From assembly GCF_030813505.1 (NCBI RefSeq), contig NZ_JAUSUE010000005.1: a DNA stretch of 64,000 nucleotides; one strand, given 5' to 3'. The stretch comes from Pectinatus haikarae. Lineage in GTDB: Bacteria > Bacillota > Negativicutes > Selenomonadales > Selenomonadaceae. This document shows positions 34,527 through 43,393 of this stretch, piece by piece (the first letter of the stretch is position 1; the number at the start of each line of letters is the position of its first letter). A model generated the notes under the pieces. It ran no database searches. It saw only the letters and a program-made list of their open reading frames with translations, and had not been told where the DNA came from. Position numbers and translations under genes: made by a program.

Positions 34527-35513
34527 ATGTCAAACTTACTGCTTTCTGACCTGACAGAAAAAATCATCAAAGGCTATCGCATAAAACGCGGACAGGATCT
34601 CTCTATATTTCTCACAGCTCCGCTTGATGAGCTGCAAAAAAATGCTCAGTTACTGCAAAAACATTTTTGCGGTGATCATGTTGACTTATGCACTATTATA
34701 AACGGGCGCAGCGGACGCTGCAGTGAAGACTGCAAATACTGCGCACAGGCTGCCTGCCATCATACGGGCATTGAGGAATATGACATGCTGCCCATGGATA
34801 AAATCGTAGCAAATGCCCACGCCAACGAAAATGCCGGTGTAAACCGCTTTTCAATAGTAACATCCGGCAGAACAGTCACTGACAAAGCTTTCACCTCCCT
34901 GCTTGAAACTTACAAGCAGATGCGCAAGGAACTCAGCATCGACCTTTGTGCGTCACACGGCTTTCTCACTGCTGAACAGTTTCATCTTCTGCATGAAGCG
35001 GGAGTCAGCAGTTATCACCACAATATTGAAACCTCGAAACGTTTCTTTTCTCATATATGCACCACTCATACATATGAAGACAAGATCCGCACTATAAAGC
35101 TCGCTCAGGCAGAAGGCCTCTGCGTCTGTTCCGGCGGGATCATCGGCATGGGAGAAACATGGGACGACCGGTTCGATATGGCTGTAAGCCTTGCCGAACT
35201 CAATATCCAGTCTATTCCGGTAAACGCTCTTATGCCTATAAAAGGCACAAAATTGGAAAACCTTCCTCAACTTGAAGCAAACGATGTCCTCCGAACAATA
35301 GCTTTTTTCCGCTTTATCAACCCAGAGGCAAATATCCGTTTAGCGGCAGGCCGCAAATTGCTGCCCGGCAACGGAGAAACGGCACTTATCGGTGGTGCCT
35401 CAGCTTCTATTACCGGCAATATGCTGACTACCTCCGGTACTACCATCCGCGAAGATATGCAAATGCTTGATCGTCTTGGCCTCAGCAATAAACAGCCCTG
35501 CTGTGTATCCTGA
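34527..35513 (+). CDS. bioB: Biotin synthase
   Basis: The 328-residue radical-SAM enzyme inserts sulfur into dethiobiotin. The 4Fe-4S cluster cysteines C65, C69 and C72 are in RCSEDCKYCAQ. YHHNIETSKRFF near 160, CSGGIIGMGETWDDR near 205 and the C-terminal RLAAGRKLLPG segment match BioB. The start has GAGAGGA upstream. No other biotin gene is adjacent, so the precursor pathway is elsewhere or dethiobiotin is imported. It has its own promoter and leader. Confidence 0.96.
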   Translation: MSNLLLSDLTEKIIKGYRIKRGQDLSIFLTAPLDELQKNAQLLQKHFCGDHVDLCTIINGRSGRCSEDCKYCAQAACHHTGIEEYDMLPMDKIVANAHANENAGVNRFSIVTSGRTVTDKAFTSLLETYKQMRKELSIDLCASHGFLTAEQFHLLHEAGVSSYHHNIETSKRFFSHICTTHTYEDKIRTIKLAQAEGLCVCSGGIIGMGETWDDRFDMAVSLAELNIQSIPVNALMPIKGTKLENLPQLEANDVLRTIAFFRFINPEANIRLAAGRKLLPGNGETALIGGASASITGNMLTTSGTTIREDMQMLDRLGLSNKQPCCVS

Positions 35514-35540
35514 CCTTAATGCGCTTTATCCATCTGCTCA

Positions 35541-35578
35541 GCAAAAAGTCCCGGTGAAAAATCACCGGGACTTTTTGC
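35541..35578. terminator. Bidirectional terminator between bioB and trxB
   Basis: GCAAAAAGTCCCGGTGA pairs perfectly with TCACCGGGACTTTTTGC over an AAAA loop (17-bp stem). A- and T-runs at the base allow use from both convergent genes. Confidence 0.92.
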
Positions 35579-35619
35579 CGAAACGACAAAACCATAAAAA
35601 TATTATCACTCAAAATATT

Positions 35620-36558
35620 TCAAGATTCCTGTAAATTTTCTATATAGCGCCCGGCAACCTGCACAGCGATAGCGCCATCGTTTACAGCGGTCACTATCTG
35701 CCGCAGAAATTTCCTGCATACATCGCCGGCTCCGTATATCCCCTTCACTTTTGTCTGCATATTCTCATCGGCAATAACATATCCGTTCTCATCTGTAACA
35801 CCAAGCTTTTCAGCAAAACCCGTAACGGGATCATTGCCTATATAAGGGAAAATTCCCTTAGCATAAATGTCCGTCAGCTCATTTGTCTTGGCATCTTTGA
35901 CCTTGAGCCCTGCTACCTTGCCGTCTTTTATCAGCACTTCCTGCGGAAGCTTGCTTTTGATAATTCTTATTTTGTCATTTGCCAGCACTTTATTTTGAAT
36001 AACTTCATCAGCCCGAAAAACATCGCGCCTAATCACAATAGTAACACTTTTTACTACCCGCGTAAGATAAACAGACTCTTCTAACGCCGAGTTACCACCG
36101 CCGACAATAATTACATCTTCATTCTTATAAAAAGCTGAATCGCATACGGCACAAAAGCTTATGCCCTTGCCGATCATTTCCTGTTCGCCCGGTATATTCA
36201 TAAGTCTTTCGACCGTGCCCGACGCTATTATTACCGCACGAGCTTTATAACTGGAACCATCCCTGCACAGCACAGATTTCAGCATTCCATGATCTTCTAC
36301 ATCAATTACCTCAGCGAAAATAAATTCCGGACCAAGAGCCGTAGTTTGCTCATACATAGACCATGCCAGATCAGCACCGTTTACTGTTTTAGCACCCGGC
36401 CAATTCTCAATGGCAAAAGTTTTTACGAGCTTTCCGCCGGGAGCATCAGCTTCCAGCACTATAGTCTTCAAACCTGCCCTGCTGGCATATATAGCGGCAG
36501 TCATACCAGCCGGACCGCCGCCTATCACCGCTATATCATAAATACTATTATTTTCCAT
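35620..36558 (-). CDS. trxB: Thioredoxin reductase
   Basis: The 312-residue flavoprotein has the FAD motif VIGGGPAGMTAAIYASRAG (11-29), the redox pair C136-A-V-C139 in ISFCAVCDSAFY and the NADPH motif IIVGGGNSALEE near 155. The C-terminal YGAGDVC is the second FAD motif. It reduces thioredoxin with NADPH. The start lies 4 bases downstream of the trxA stop, so the genes form one operon. Confidence 0.96.
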   Translation of the reverse strand: MENNSIYDIAVIGGGPAGMTAAIYASRAGLKTIVLEADAPGGKLVKTFAIENWPGAKTVNGADLAWSMYEQTTALGPEFIFAEVIDVEDHGMLKSVLCRDGSSYKARAVIIASGTVERLMNIPGEQEMIGKGISFCAVCDSAFYKNEDVIIVGGGNSALEESVYLTRVVKSVTIVIRRDVFRADEVIQNKVLANDKIRIIKSKLPQEVLIKDGKVAGLKVKDAKTNELTDIYAKGIFPYIGNDPVTGFAEKLGVTDENGYVIADENMQTKVKGIYGAGDVCRKFLRQIVTAVNDGAIAVQVAGRYIENLQES

Positions 36559-36562
36559 GCGC

Positions 36563-36895
36563 TCACTCAGCTTTTTGGGCTGCCAGATCTTTTAATTTCG
36601 GCGCCAGTACATTTTCGGCTACAAAACCGCTCATATTCTCTTTTGCTTCACCATTAGCTATAAAATAGAGTGTCGGGACAACACTGACATCATATTTCTG
36701 GGCCAATTCCGGTTCCTCATCTATATCCACCTTAACAATATCAACCGGCAATTCACCTTTATTATCTATATTTTCAATAACGCGGCCGAGCATTTTGCAG
36801 GGACCGCACCATGTAGCAAAAAAATCCGCCAAAAAAGTTTTTTTATCCGCTACCATCTTTTCGAAAAGTTCTTTATCTGCATGTATTACAGCCAT
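36563..36895 (-). CDS. trxA: Thioredoxin
   Basis: The 110-residue protein has the active site FFATWCGPCKML with cysteines 30 and 33, and the cis-proline segment VVPTLYF. Two extra C-terminal lysine-rich residues aside, it is a standard single-domain cytoplasmic thioredoxin. It is encoded directly upstream of its reductase. Confidence 0.95.
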   Translation of the reverse strand: MAVIHADKELFEKMVADKKTFLADFFATWCGPCKMLGRVIENIDNKGELPVDIVKVDIDEEPELAQKYDVSVVPTLYFIANGEAKENMSGFVAENVLAPKLKDLAAQKAE

Positions 36896-37024
36896 AATAA
36901 AATCCCCCTCTCAATATATATCTTACTGACTATATAATATTTTATCCCTGTTAAATTGTCAAGTATTTAAGAAGCTTTTTTTCCCAAAAACATTATTTAC
37001 CGGCGAATCATTATATATTAATAT

Positions 37025-37294
37025 TCAGCGCAAATCCGGATGGGTAAAAACAGCGGTATCTTCTGTCTTTATTTTCTTAAAATCACTCAGTTTCCCCGCT
37101 TCATCTGCTATCTGGGCAAATGATTTATTTTGCTGATAGCTTTCCGTTAAAACACTGTCCACGCTTCTATTTGTCAGCTTGGCTACAATTCCCGCATTGC
37201 CGGTTTCTCTCGCCGTTGCTGCAAAGGCCGTAATAGACGCCATGCCGATTGCAAGAGCCGCACAGATGGCAACGATCAATTTTTTACCTTTCAT
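37025..37294 (-). CDS. Small exported protein beside a two-component system
   Basis: The 89-residue protein starts with a clear signal peptide (GKKLIVAICAALAIGMASIT, cleavage after AFA near 25). The mature part of about 64 residues has VAKLTNRSVDSVLTESYQQN and KSFAQIADEAGKLSDFKK. This resembles short secreted proteins with a 'gene-name-like' helix repeat (DUF2680-like), but I cannot name a family. It is divergent from the response-regulator gene across a 423-base gap holding an 11-base-period repeat, so it may be a target of that system. Confidence 0.6.
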   Translation of the reverse strand: MKGKKLIVAICAALAIGMASITAFAATARETGNAGIVAKLTNRSVDSVLTESYQQNKSFAQIADEAGKLSDFKKIKTEDTAVFTHPDLR

Positions 37295-37717
37295 TTCGAT
37301 ACTTTCCTCCCAATTTCAATATACAAGCATATATTAATGTTTTATGATGACATTTTTTATTTAGATTATTTAAATATTACCAATAAAGTATGACAAATTT
37401 ATGACAAAATAGGATAATCCTTTTCATTTGGCAAAATATATAGCTGTTACGGCTTCACTGTTTTTCTAAATTCTGTATAAATTACCATAGAAAAAACAAA
37501 TTTATCTGGTATTATCATTTACAAATAATATAACCATATCCAATCGTAATTTATTGCAGTAAAATAAATATGCTTTAAACTTTAACATCGTTTTTTACCT
37601 GAAATTCAAATGAATCTGCAAGAACACCTGTCATTCTCCGGCCGCATCCACTTTCTAATAGGTGCTGTGTTCCAGAATCCATACACAGGCGGTTCACGTG
37701 TAAGAAAGAGGTTACCT
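37295..37717. promoter_or_regulatory. Divergent region with an OmpR-type tandem repeat
   Basis: TATGACAAA occurs at 37389-37397 and again at 37400-37408, an 11-base period like the direct repeats bound by OmpR/PhoB-family regulators. The region separates the exported protein (minus) from the response regulator (plus). The rest is AT-rich without a gene. Confidence 0.5.
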
Positions 37718-38410
37718 ATGAAAAATATGCTTATTGCAGAAGACAACGAGCAAATAGCTGTCGTTCTCGGTGAATATGCTAAACAGGAAGGATTTAATGT
37801 TTTTTTTGCGGCTGACGGTGAAGCTGCATCCGCTGTATTTGCTAAGGAAAAGCTTGATATCATTCTGCTTGATATTATGATGCCCAAAAAAGATGGTTTT
37901 GCTGTATGCAGAGAGATAAGACAGACTTCCAATGTTCCTGTGATAATGATAACCGCCCGGGGTGAAGATTTTGAACGTATAATGGGTCTTGACATCGGTG
38001 CCGATGATTATATAGTAAAACCGTTTTCTCCGGCAGAGGTCATGGCCAGAGTCAGAGCTGTGCTGCGCCGTATGGATACAGCCTCCGGACAAAAAAACAT
38101 CCTCAAATATGATAATCTGCAAATTGATCTTGACAGCTATACGGTCACTGTCACCGGGAAGGATATATCCCTGACCAAAAAGGAAATTGAACTTTTATGG
38201 CTGCTCGCTTCCAACTACGGCAAAGTCTTTTCCCGCGACAATCTGCTTGACAGTATATGGGGCTATGATTATTTTGGCGACACAAGAACCGTCGACTCGC
38301 ATATCAAGCGGCTGCGTGCCAAATTGAACGCTGGAAGTATCTACGGTAAGATGATAAAAACTGTCTGGGGGGTGGGATATAAATTTGAAACTGCCGAAAA
38401 TGAAGAATAA
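37718..38410 (+). CDS. OmpR/PhoB-family response regulator
   Basis: The 230-residue protein has an N-terminal receiver domain (phospho-acceptor D52 in ILLDIMMPKKDG; conserved Lys in DDYIVKPFSPAE) and a C-terminal winged helix (about 128-225, with LTKKEIELLWLLASNYGKVF and RTVDSHIKRLRAKL). The start ATG 37718 has AAGAGGT upstream; an in-frame start at 37610 lacks support. The gene overlaps the histidine kinase by 26 bases. The kinase sensor suggests envelope or metal stress as the signal. Confidence 0.92.
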   Translation: MKNMLIAEDNEQIAVVLGEYAKQEGFNVFFAADGEAASAVFAKEKLDIILLDIMMPKKDGFAVCREIRQTSNVPVIMITARGEDFERIMGLDIGADDYIVKPFSPAEVMARVRAVLRRMDTASGQKNILKYDNLQIDLDSYTVTVTGKDISLTKKEIELLWLLASNYGKVFSRDNLLDSIWGYDYFGDTRTVDSHIKRLRAKLNAGSIYGKMIKTVWGVGYKFETAENEE

Positions 38411-39971
38411 AATAGTCTATAAATTATTTGCCTTTTTTACCGCTGTTCTTTTTATTTTCATGCTGATAATAAACGGTTTTTTCTATTTTTTCTTTAATAA
38501 GCAAACGATAGAACTGCGACGCACCGATCTGCGGGAGAAGGTAAGCACCATCGCCAATACCATCAGTCTCTTTCTCCAAAATGATACAACAAATGATGAC
38601 CAGCAGCAGCAATCTCCGCCGCCAATACCGCCGGGAAACGGTATACCTCCCGCCGTCCATGGCCATATGGGTATGGGCATGCATCCAAGTGCCATATCGG
38701 ACACCGCAATTCCATACTATAGGGCACTTGTCTATTATATAAAGCTGCTCAACAGAATGGATATGTCAGACATATGGATAATAAACAATGACCGCCAATT
38801 TCTTATAAGCAATAATCGGCATCATCGCCCTGTACAGTATAATGAGCTTCCGCCTGGCGGCATTGAAGTAATAAACGAGGCACTGCAGGGAAATGTTATA
38901 GTAGCAGACAGTTTCAGCGGGGTACTCGGTACTCCTGCCACTACAGCCGCAGCACCCATAAAAGGAGCAGACGGCAGTTATGTCGGTGCCGTTTTGATGC
39001 ATTCTCCCATAAACGAAATGAATAATTCCATCCTATATGCCATAAGGCTTCTGCTTATCAGCTCTCTTTTTGCTATGATGATAGCTCTGCCTGCCTCACT
39101 TCTTGTTTCCTATTATTGCACTGATCCTCTGCGGAAAATGAAGAAAATGGCTCTTGCTATCGCTGACGGCAAATACAACATCAAAACTGATGTCCATCAA
39201 TCTGACGAAATAGGTGACCTAGCCTCATCTTTCGATCAAATGGCCATAAAGCTCAATGAAGCTGCCAAGGAAAGCGGACGCCTTGACAAAGCCAGACGTA
39301 TCTTCACCGCCAACGTATCACACGAATTAAGAACTCCGGTCACTGTTCTTCGCGCTTCTCTCGAGGCTCTGACGAGCGGAGTGATAAATGATGAGACACG
39401 CCAGAAAGAATATCACCAGCAAATGCTCAATGAAACCATCTATCTGGAACGTCTTGTCAACGACATGCTGGAACTGTCAAAACTGCAAAATCCCGATTTT
39501 AAAATAGAAATGTCAAAATTTATCTTGAATGATCTTATAAGCGATGCCGCAAGAGCCATGCGCCCCTTCGCCGCAGCAAAGCAAATACGCATAATCACTG
39601 ATATCAGCCTTCCCCCTGCCGAAATGTTCGGCGATTATGGCAGGCTGAGGCAAATGCTCATTGTCGTGCTTGACAATGCTATCAAATTTTCTGAACCAGA
39701 TTCTGAAATCAGTTTGCAGCTTTGTCTTAAGGATGATCTGGCAATCCTCAAAATAACAGATAATGGCTGTGGTATAAGTCCTGACGTATTACCTCACATC
39801 TTTGACCGTTTCCATAAAGTAGATAATGAACGCAACAAAAAAGGTACCGGACTCGGCCTTGCCATTGCCAAGCAAATAGCGATGAGACACGGCGTTGAGA
39901 TTAAAGTTGATAGTGTACTAGACAAAGGTTCTGTATTCAGTTTCATTTTTAAAAATCTGTCATTTCTATAA
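38385..39971 (+). CDS. Sensor histidine kinase with a His/Met-rich extracytoplasmic loop
   Basis: The 528-residue membrane kinase has TM1 (10-37), an extracytoplasmic sensor (about 40-215), TM2 (216-246), HAMP (247-298), the phospho-acceptor H313 in FTANVSHELRTPV and an ATPase domain with DNAIKFSEP, DNGCGIS and GTGLGLAIAKQ. The loop carries a Gln/Pro-rich stretch at 73-88 and HGHMGMGMHP at 92-101, which could bind a soft metal such as copper. The start is TTG 38385 with GGTGGG upstream; ATG 38400 is an alternative. A terminator follows. Confidence 0.9.
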   Translation: MKLPKMKNKIVYKLFAFFTAVLFIFMLIINGFFYFFFNKQTIELRRTDLREKVSTIANTISLFLQNDTTNDDQQQQSPPPIPPGNGIPPAVHGHMGMGMHPSAISDTAIPYYRALVYYIKLLNRMDMSDIWIINNDRQFLISNNRHHRPVQYNELPPGGIEVINEALQGNVIVADSFSGVLGTPATTAAAPIKGADGSYVGAVLMHSPINEMNNSILYAIRLLLISSLFAMMIALPASLLVSYYCTDPLRKMKKMALAIADGKYNIKTDVHQSDEIGDLASSFDQMAIKLNEAAKESGRLDKARRIFTANVSHELRTPVTVLRASLEALTSGVINDETRQKEYHQQMLNETIYLERLVNDMLELSKLQNPDFKIEMSKFILNDLISDAARAMRPFAAAKQIRIITDISLPPAEMFGDYGRLRQMLIVVLDNAIKFSEPDSEISLQLCLKDDLAILKITDNGCGISPDVLPHIFDRFHKVDNERNKKGTGLGLAIAKQIAMRHGVEIKVDSVLDKGSVFSFIFKNLSFL

Positions 39972-39978
39972 AAAAAGA

Positions 39979-40019
39979 AAACTAAGCAGCAATAAGCTGT
40001 ATTTATTGCTGCTTAGTTT
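39979..40019 (+). terminator. Terminator after the histidine kinase gene
   Basis: AAACTAAGCAGCAATAA pairs exactly with TTATTGCTGCTTAGTTT over a 7-base loop. The stem base is A/T-rich and runs on into further T residues. Confidence 0.85.
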
Positions 40020-40098
40020 ATCTTTATTTTTATCAATAATATAAAAATGATATAATATTAAATAATATTTATTAAAAAATTCATAAAGGAGGATAATT

Positions 40099-41463
40099 TT
40101 GGAAGAATTAGAAAGATTTATTGAATATGATCCTGCCGGCTTTACTCTGCGCGAAGCTATAATAGAAGCTAAACGCTGTCTGCATTGCTCAAAGCCGCGC
40201 TGCCGGACAGGGTGCCCTATCGAAAATGAAATTCCGGACTTCATAGAGGCAATGGCGCACGGCAATCTTGGTTCGGCCAGCACCATCATAGCAAAACACA
40301 GCAATCTGCCTGCCGTGTGCGGACGCGTCTGCCCCCATGAAAAGCAATGTGAAGGCTCCTGTATATTAAATAAACAGGGCAAAGGCATCAAAGTAGGTAA
40401 AATAGAACGTTTCATTGCCGATATGGACGGTGACCTGGCTTTGATCCCTGCTGTTATTAAAGAAAAGCGAAGCGGACGGATAGCCGTTATCGGGTCAGGC
40501 CCCGCCGGTCTGACAGTCGCCGGTGATCTGGCAAAAATGGGGTTTTCCGTGACAGTATATGATGCCCAGCAGGAGGCAGGCGGTGTTTTGATGTATGGTA
40601 TACCGGAATTTCGTTTGCCCAAACAAGTGGTCCGCCGTGAAGTAAAAAAAATAGCTAATCTCGGTGTACAGTTTAATCTCAATACCATGATCGGTCCCAG
40701 CCTTACTCTTGATAATTTATTTGAGCAGGGTTTTGATGCTGTCTTCATCGGCACGGGCAATGCATTGGCAAAATCCCTTTCTCTTCCCGGCATCAAACTT
40801 CCCGGTGCCGTACAGGCAACATACTTTTTGCAAATGGTCGAACTTGCCAACCAGGGAAGCGTTGATGCCATGGAAGTCCCCATCCATCCGGGCGATAATG
40901 TGGTCATCATCGGCGCCGGCAATACAGCCATCGATGCGGCGCGCACAGCCATCCGCAGAGAGGCCGCATCCGTTACCGTACTTAACCGCGACAGAGAAAG
41001 CCATATAGCCGCTCTTGCTTCCGAAGTCGCATCAGCCCGAAAAGAAGGTGTGAACTTTACATCACTGCGCCGCCCCCTTGAATTGATCGGTGAATATTTT
41101 GTCACAGGTGTCCTCTGCCATATTATGAGTGACCCAGGCGAAGGAAAAGATCTCATCCCTACAGAAAAGACCTCCATTATTCCTGCCAATAAAGTCATAA
41201 TCGCTATCGGGCAGCGTCCTGCCAGCCGCATCATCGGCTCCACCAAAGGCATAGAAGTAGATGAGTCCGGTTATGTAAAAACCCGTGATATACCTTATGG
41301 CATGAGTATGCGCAGCGGAGTTTTTTCCGGCGGTGACGTAGTAAACGGTCCTGCCACAGTCGTAAAAGCCATGAAAGACGCAAAAACAGTCGCCAAGGGT
41401 ATAGCTCAATATGTGGAAGCAAAAAAACTCATGGAAAAATGCGGCCTGAAAATGACTGACTGA
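40099..41463 (+). CDS. gltA: NADPH-dependent glutamate synthase small-subunit family flavoprotein
   Basis: The 454-residue protein has an N-terminal Fe-S domain with cysteines at 27, 30, 35 and 39 (CLHCSKPRCRTGCP) and 74, 78, 84 and 88. The FAD motif GSGPAGLTVAGDLAK is near 132-146 and the NADPH motif IIGAGNTAIDAARTAIRREA near 275. This architecture is that of GltD, homotetrameric GltA-type proteins and NfnB. No large subunit is adjacent, so a stand-alone electron-transfer role is likely. The start is TTG 40099 behind AAAGGAGG; a weak TATAAT lies at 40051. Confidence 0.85.
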   Translation: MEELERFIEYDPAGFTLREAIIEAKRCLHCSKPRCRTGCPIENEIPDFIEAMAHGNLGSASTIIAKHSNLPAVCGRVCPHEKQCEGSCILNKQGKGIKVGKIERFIADMDGDLALIPAVIKEKRSGRIAVIGSGPAGLTVAGDLAKMGFSVTVYDAQQEAGGVLMYGIPEFRLPKQVVRREVKKIANLGVQFNLNTMIGPSLTLDNLFEQGFDAVFIGTGNALAKSLSLPGIKLPGAVQATYFLQMVELANQGSVDAMEVPIHPGDNVVIIGAGNTAIDAARTAIRREAASVTVLNRDRESHIAALASEVASARKEGVNFTSLRRPLELIGEYFVTGVLCHIMSDPGEGKDLIPTEKTSIIPANKVIIAIGQRPASRIIGSTKGIEVDESGYVKTRDIPYGMSMRSGVFSGGDVVNGPATVVKAMKDAKTVAKGIAQYVEAKKLMEKCGLKMTD

Positions 41464-41535
41464 GTATTGCAGGCCACACTTCTCTGTTCATATATCTTGC
41501 CGCTTCGACAGTACAGTATATAATATTTGCAATTG

Positions 41536-41569
41536 GCAAGAGTGATTTTTCCTTATTTTTCACTCTTGC
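41536..41569 (+). terminator. Hairpin terminator after the GltA-like gene
   Basis: GCAAGAGTGA pairs with TCACTCTTGC around a 14-base T-rich loop. The following T tract is short (GCTTTTG), so termination may be partial. Confidence 0.6.
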
Positions 41570-41584
41570 TGCTTTTGATTTTGA

Positions 41585-41613
41585 TTGAGGTTTGATTTAT
41601 GATGGTGTATAAT
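41585..41613 (+). promoter_or_regulatory. Promoter of the PaaI-family gene
   Basis: TTGAGG (41585-41590) and TATAAT (41608-41613) have a 17-base spacer. The start codon lies 46 bases downstream of the -10. Confidence 0.65.
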
Positions 41614-41659
41614 ATTAAAATATTTTTATCAAAAATCATATTATTATAGGAAATGGAAA

Positions 41660-42097
41660 ATGACAAAATTTGATCTGCATTTAAATGATTGCACACTGGA
41701 AGAAGCCGTCAAATCTTTTTACGAAGACAACCCTTTTACCAAGGAATTAGGGATCACTATAGAAAAAATCGACAAAGGCAGTGTATGCATAAGTCTTGCC
41801 ATCGAACACAGACACACTAATGTGTACCGCATAGCTCACGGCGGTGTGATGATGTCACTGGCAGATACGGCTATAGGCGCCGCCTGCCTGAGTATAAATA
41901 AACGTGTTGTGACTCTTGATTTCAATATAAATACGTTAAAAGCTGTACCCGAAGACAGCATCATAAGGGCAAAAACACAAATTATTCACAACGGCAGACA
42001 GACAATTGTTGCCGAATGTTCTATTTTTGATGAAGAAGATAATTTATGCTGCAAAAGCCGCGCTACGATGTTTGTTATAGGTGAATTGCAGAAATGA
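41660..42097 (+). CDS. Hotdog-fold PaaI-family acyl-CoA thioesterase
   Basis: The 145-residue protein has the hotdog-fold core with HTNVYRIAHGGVMMSLADTAI near residues 53-72; the HGG(V) motif and following Asp are the PaaI signature. Such enzymes hydrolyse acyl-CoA esters. The substrate cannot be inferred. The D,D-carboxypeptidase gene starts 19 bases downstream, so the two are probably co-transcribed. Confidence 0.85.
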   Translation: MTKFDLHLNDCTLEEAVKSFYEDNPFTKELGITIEKIDKGSVCISLAIEHRHTNVYRIAHGGVMMSLADTAIGAACLSINKRVVTLDFNINTLKAVPEDSIIRAKTQIIHNGRQTIVAECSIFDEEDNLCCKSRATMFVIGELQK

Positions 42098-42116
42098 AAA
42101 ATAAAGGGGTATTTTT

Positions 42117-43304
42117 GTGCGATTTTTACGGTATTTGATTTTTGCGGTCATATTCTCTTTATCCTCTCTGACATCAGCATCTGCGCAGGATATCAGCCTG
42201 CAGCAATTTTCTTCCGGCGCTCCTCCCGAATATGGGTTGACCGCTAAATCTGCAATACTGATCGAAGCATCAACAGGGCGCGTCATCTTTGAAAAAAACG
42301 CTGATGTACATGAATATCCGGCCAGTATGACCAAAATGATGACAGCTGTTTTATCATTGGAAATGACGAATCCCAATGATATTGTACATATTTCTGATGA
42401 AGCCACCAATGTTGACGGCTCTTCCTTATATTTGGAAAAAGGCGATATTATGCATATGGATGAATTGCGTCAGGGAATGATGCTTGTTTCCGGCAATGAT
42501 GCTGCTGTGGCAATAGCTGATGCCATAGGCGGCACCACTTCTGCTTTTGTCGACCTTATGAACAAAAAAGCCCAATCACTGGGCGCTGTGAATACCCATT
42601 TTGTCAATCCAAATGGTCTGCCCGATCCCAATCATTATTCAACCGCACGCGATATGGCCAAAATAGCTGCTTATGCTTACGAAAATGAAGATTTTCGCAA
42701 AATAGTTTCAGCCAAAGAAAAGGAGATTCATTGGCTGACTCCCGATAAAAAAATGGTATTTGAAAATACCAATCATCTCCTATGGAATTACCCTTACGCG
42801 AATGGTATAAAAACAGGCTATACCGATGATGCCGGCGGCTGTCTGGCTGCATCAGCCACACGTAACGGCGTCACTCTTATTGCTGTGGTCATGCATACAG
42901 AAGACGGACAAAACCGATTTTCAGAAGCTCAGGAGCTTTTAGATTACGGTTTTAAAAATGTCCGCATGCAGCCGGGCTATAAGAAAACAGATCTCATGCA
43001 ATCTATTCACGTGCATAATGGAAAAACAGCAAAAATCAATGTCGTCCCGCAGTCTGACATATCATATCCTCTGATAGACGGTGAAAGCGGAACTTCTTAT
43101 TCTATCAAAGTGAACCTGCCCCAGTATCTTGAGGCACCCGTCAAAACCGGTGACAAAGTCGGATCAGTAGATATATTCTATAACAATAACAAAGTCGGTG
43201 AAGTGCCTATGACGGCTGACAGATCCAGCGGCACTGGTTTTAATTTAGAATCATTATGCTATGCTCTGTATGACAGTATTACCAGTTTGTTTGCGACAGC
43301 TTGA
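42117..43304 (+). CDS. dacF: D-alanyl-D-alanine carboxypeptidase (penicillin-binding protein 5/6 type)
   Basis: The 395-residue protein has a signal peptide of about 23 residues and the three active-site motifs of class C low-molecular-weight PBPs: S70-x-x-K73 (PASMTKMMTA), SGN at 125-127 and KTG at 232-234. A C-terminal PBP5_C domain (about 275-370) and a hydrophobic tail that may anchor it to the membrane follow. It trims the terminal D-Ala of peptidoglycan stem peptides. The start is GTG 42117 behind AAAGGGG. Confidence 0.92.
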   Translation: MRFLRYLIFAVIFSLSSLTSASAQDISLQQFSSGAPPEYGLTAKSAILIEASTGRVIFEKNADVHEYPASMTKMMTAVLSLEMTNPNDIVHISDEATNVDGSSLYLEKGDIMHMDELRQGMMLVSGNDAAVAIADAIGGTTSAFVDLMNKKAQSLGAVNTHFVNPNGLPDPNHYSTARDMAKIAAYAYENEDFRKIVSAKEKEIHWLTPDKKMVFENTNHLLWNYPYANGIKTGYTDDAGGCLAASATRNGVTLIAVVMHTEDGQNRFSEAQELLDYGFKNVRMQPGYKKTDLMQSIHVHNGKTAKINVVPQSDISYPLIDGESGTSYSIKVNLPQYLEAPVKTGDKVGSVDIFYNNNKVGEVPMTADRSSGTGFNLESLCYALYDSITSLFATA

Positions 43305-43393
43305 TCGAAATGACGGACACACTTTCATAAATTCATTATCTAATCCGTCATAAATATTAACTGATATCGGCAGAATTTTAAGGAGGCTTTTTA

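Noticed and set aside
37606..37995. Minus-strand frames across the response-regulator gene
   Set aside because: They are antisense to a gene with full receiver-domain motifs.
39966..41252. 428-codon open frame on the minus strand
   Set aside because: It is antisense to the clear GltA-like flavoprotein gene, has no ribosome site, and its residue composition (many Ser, Pro, Arg runs) is typical of a shadow frame.
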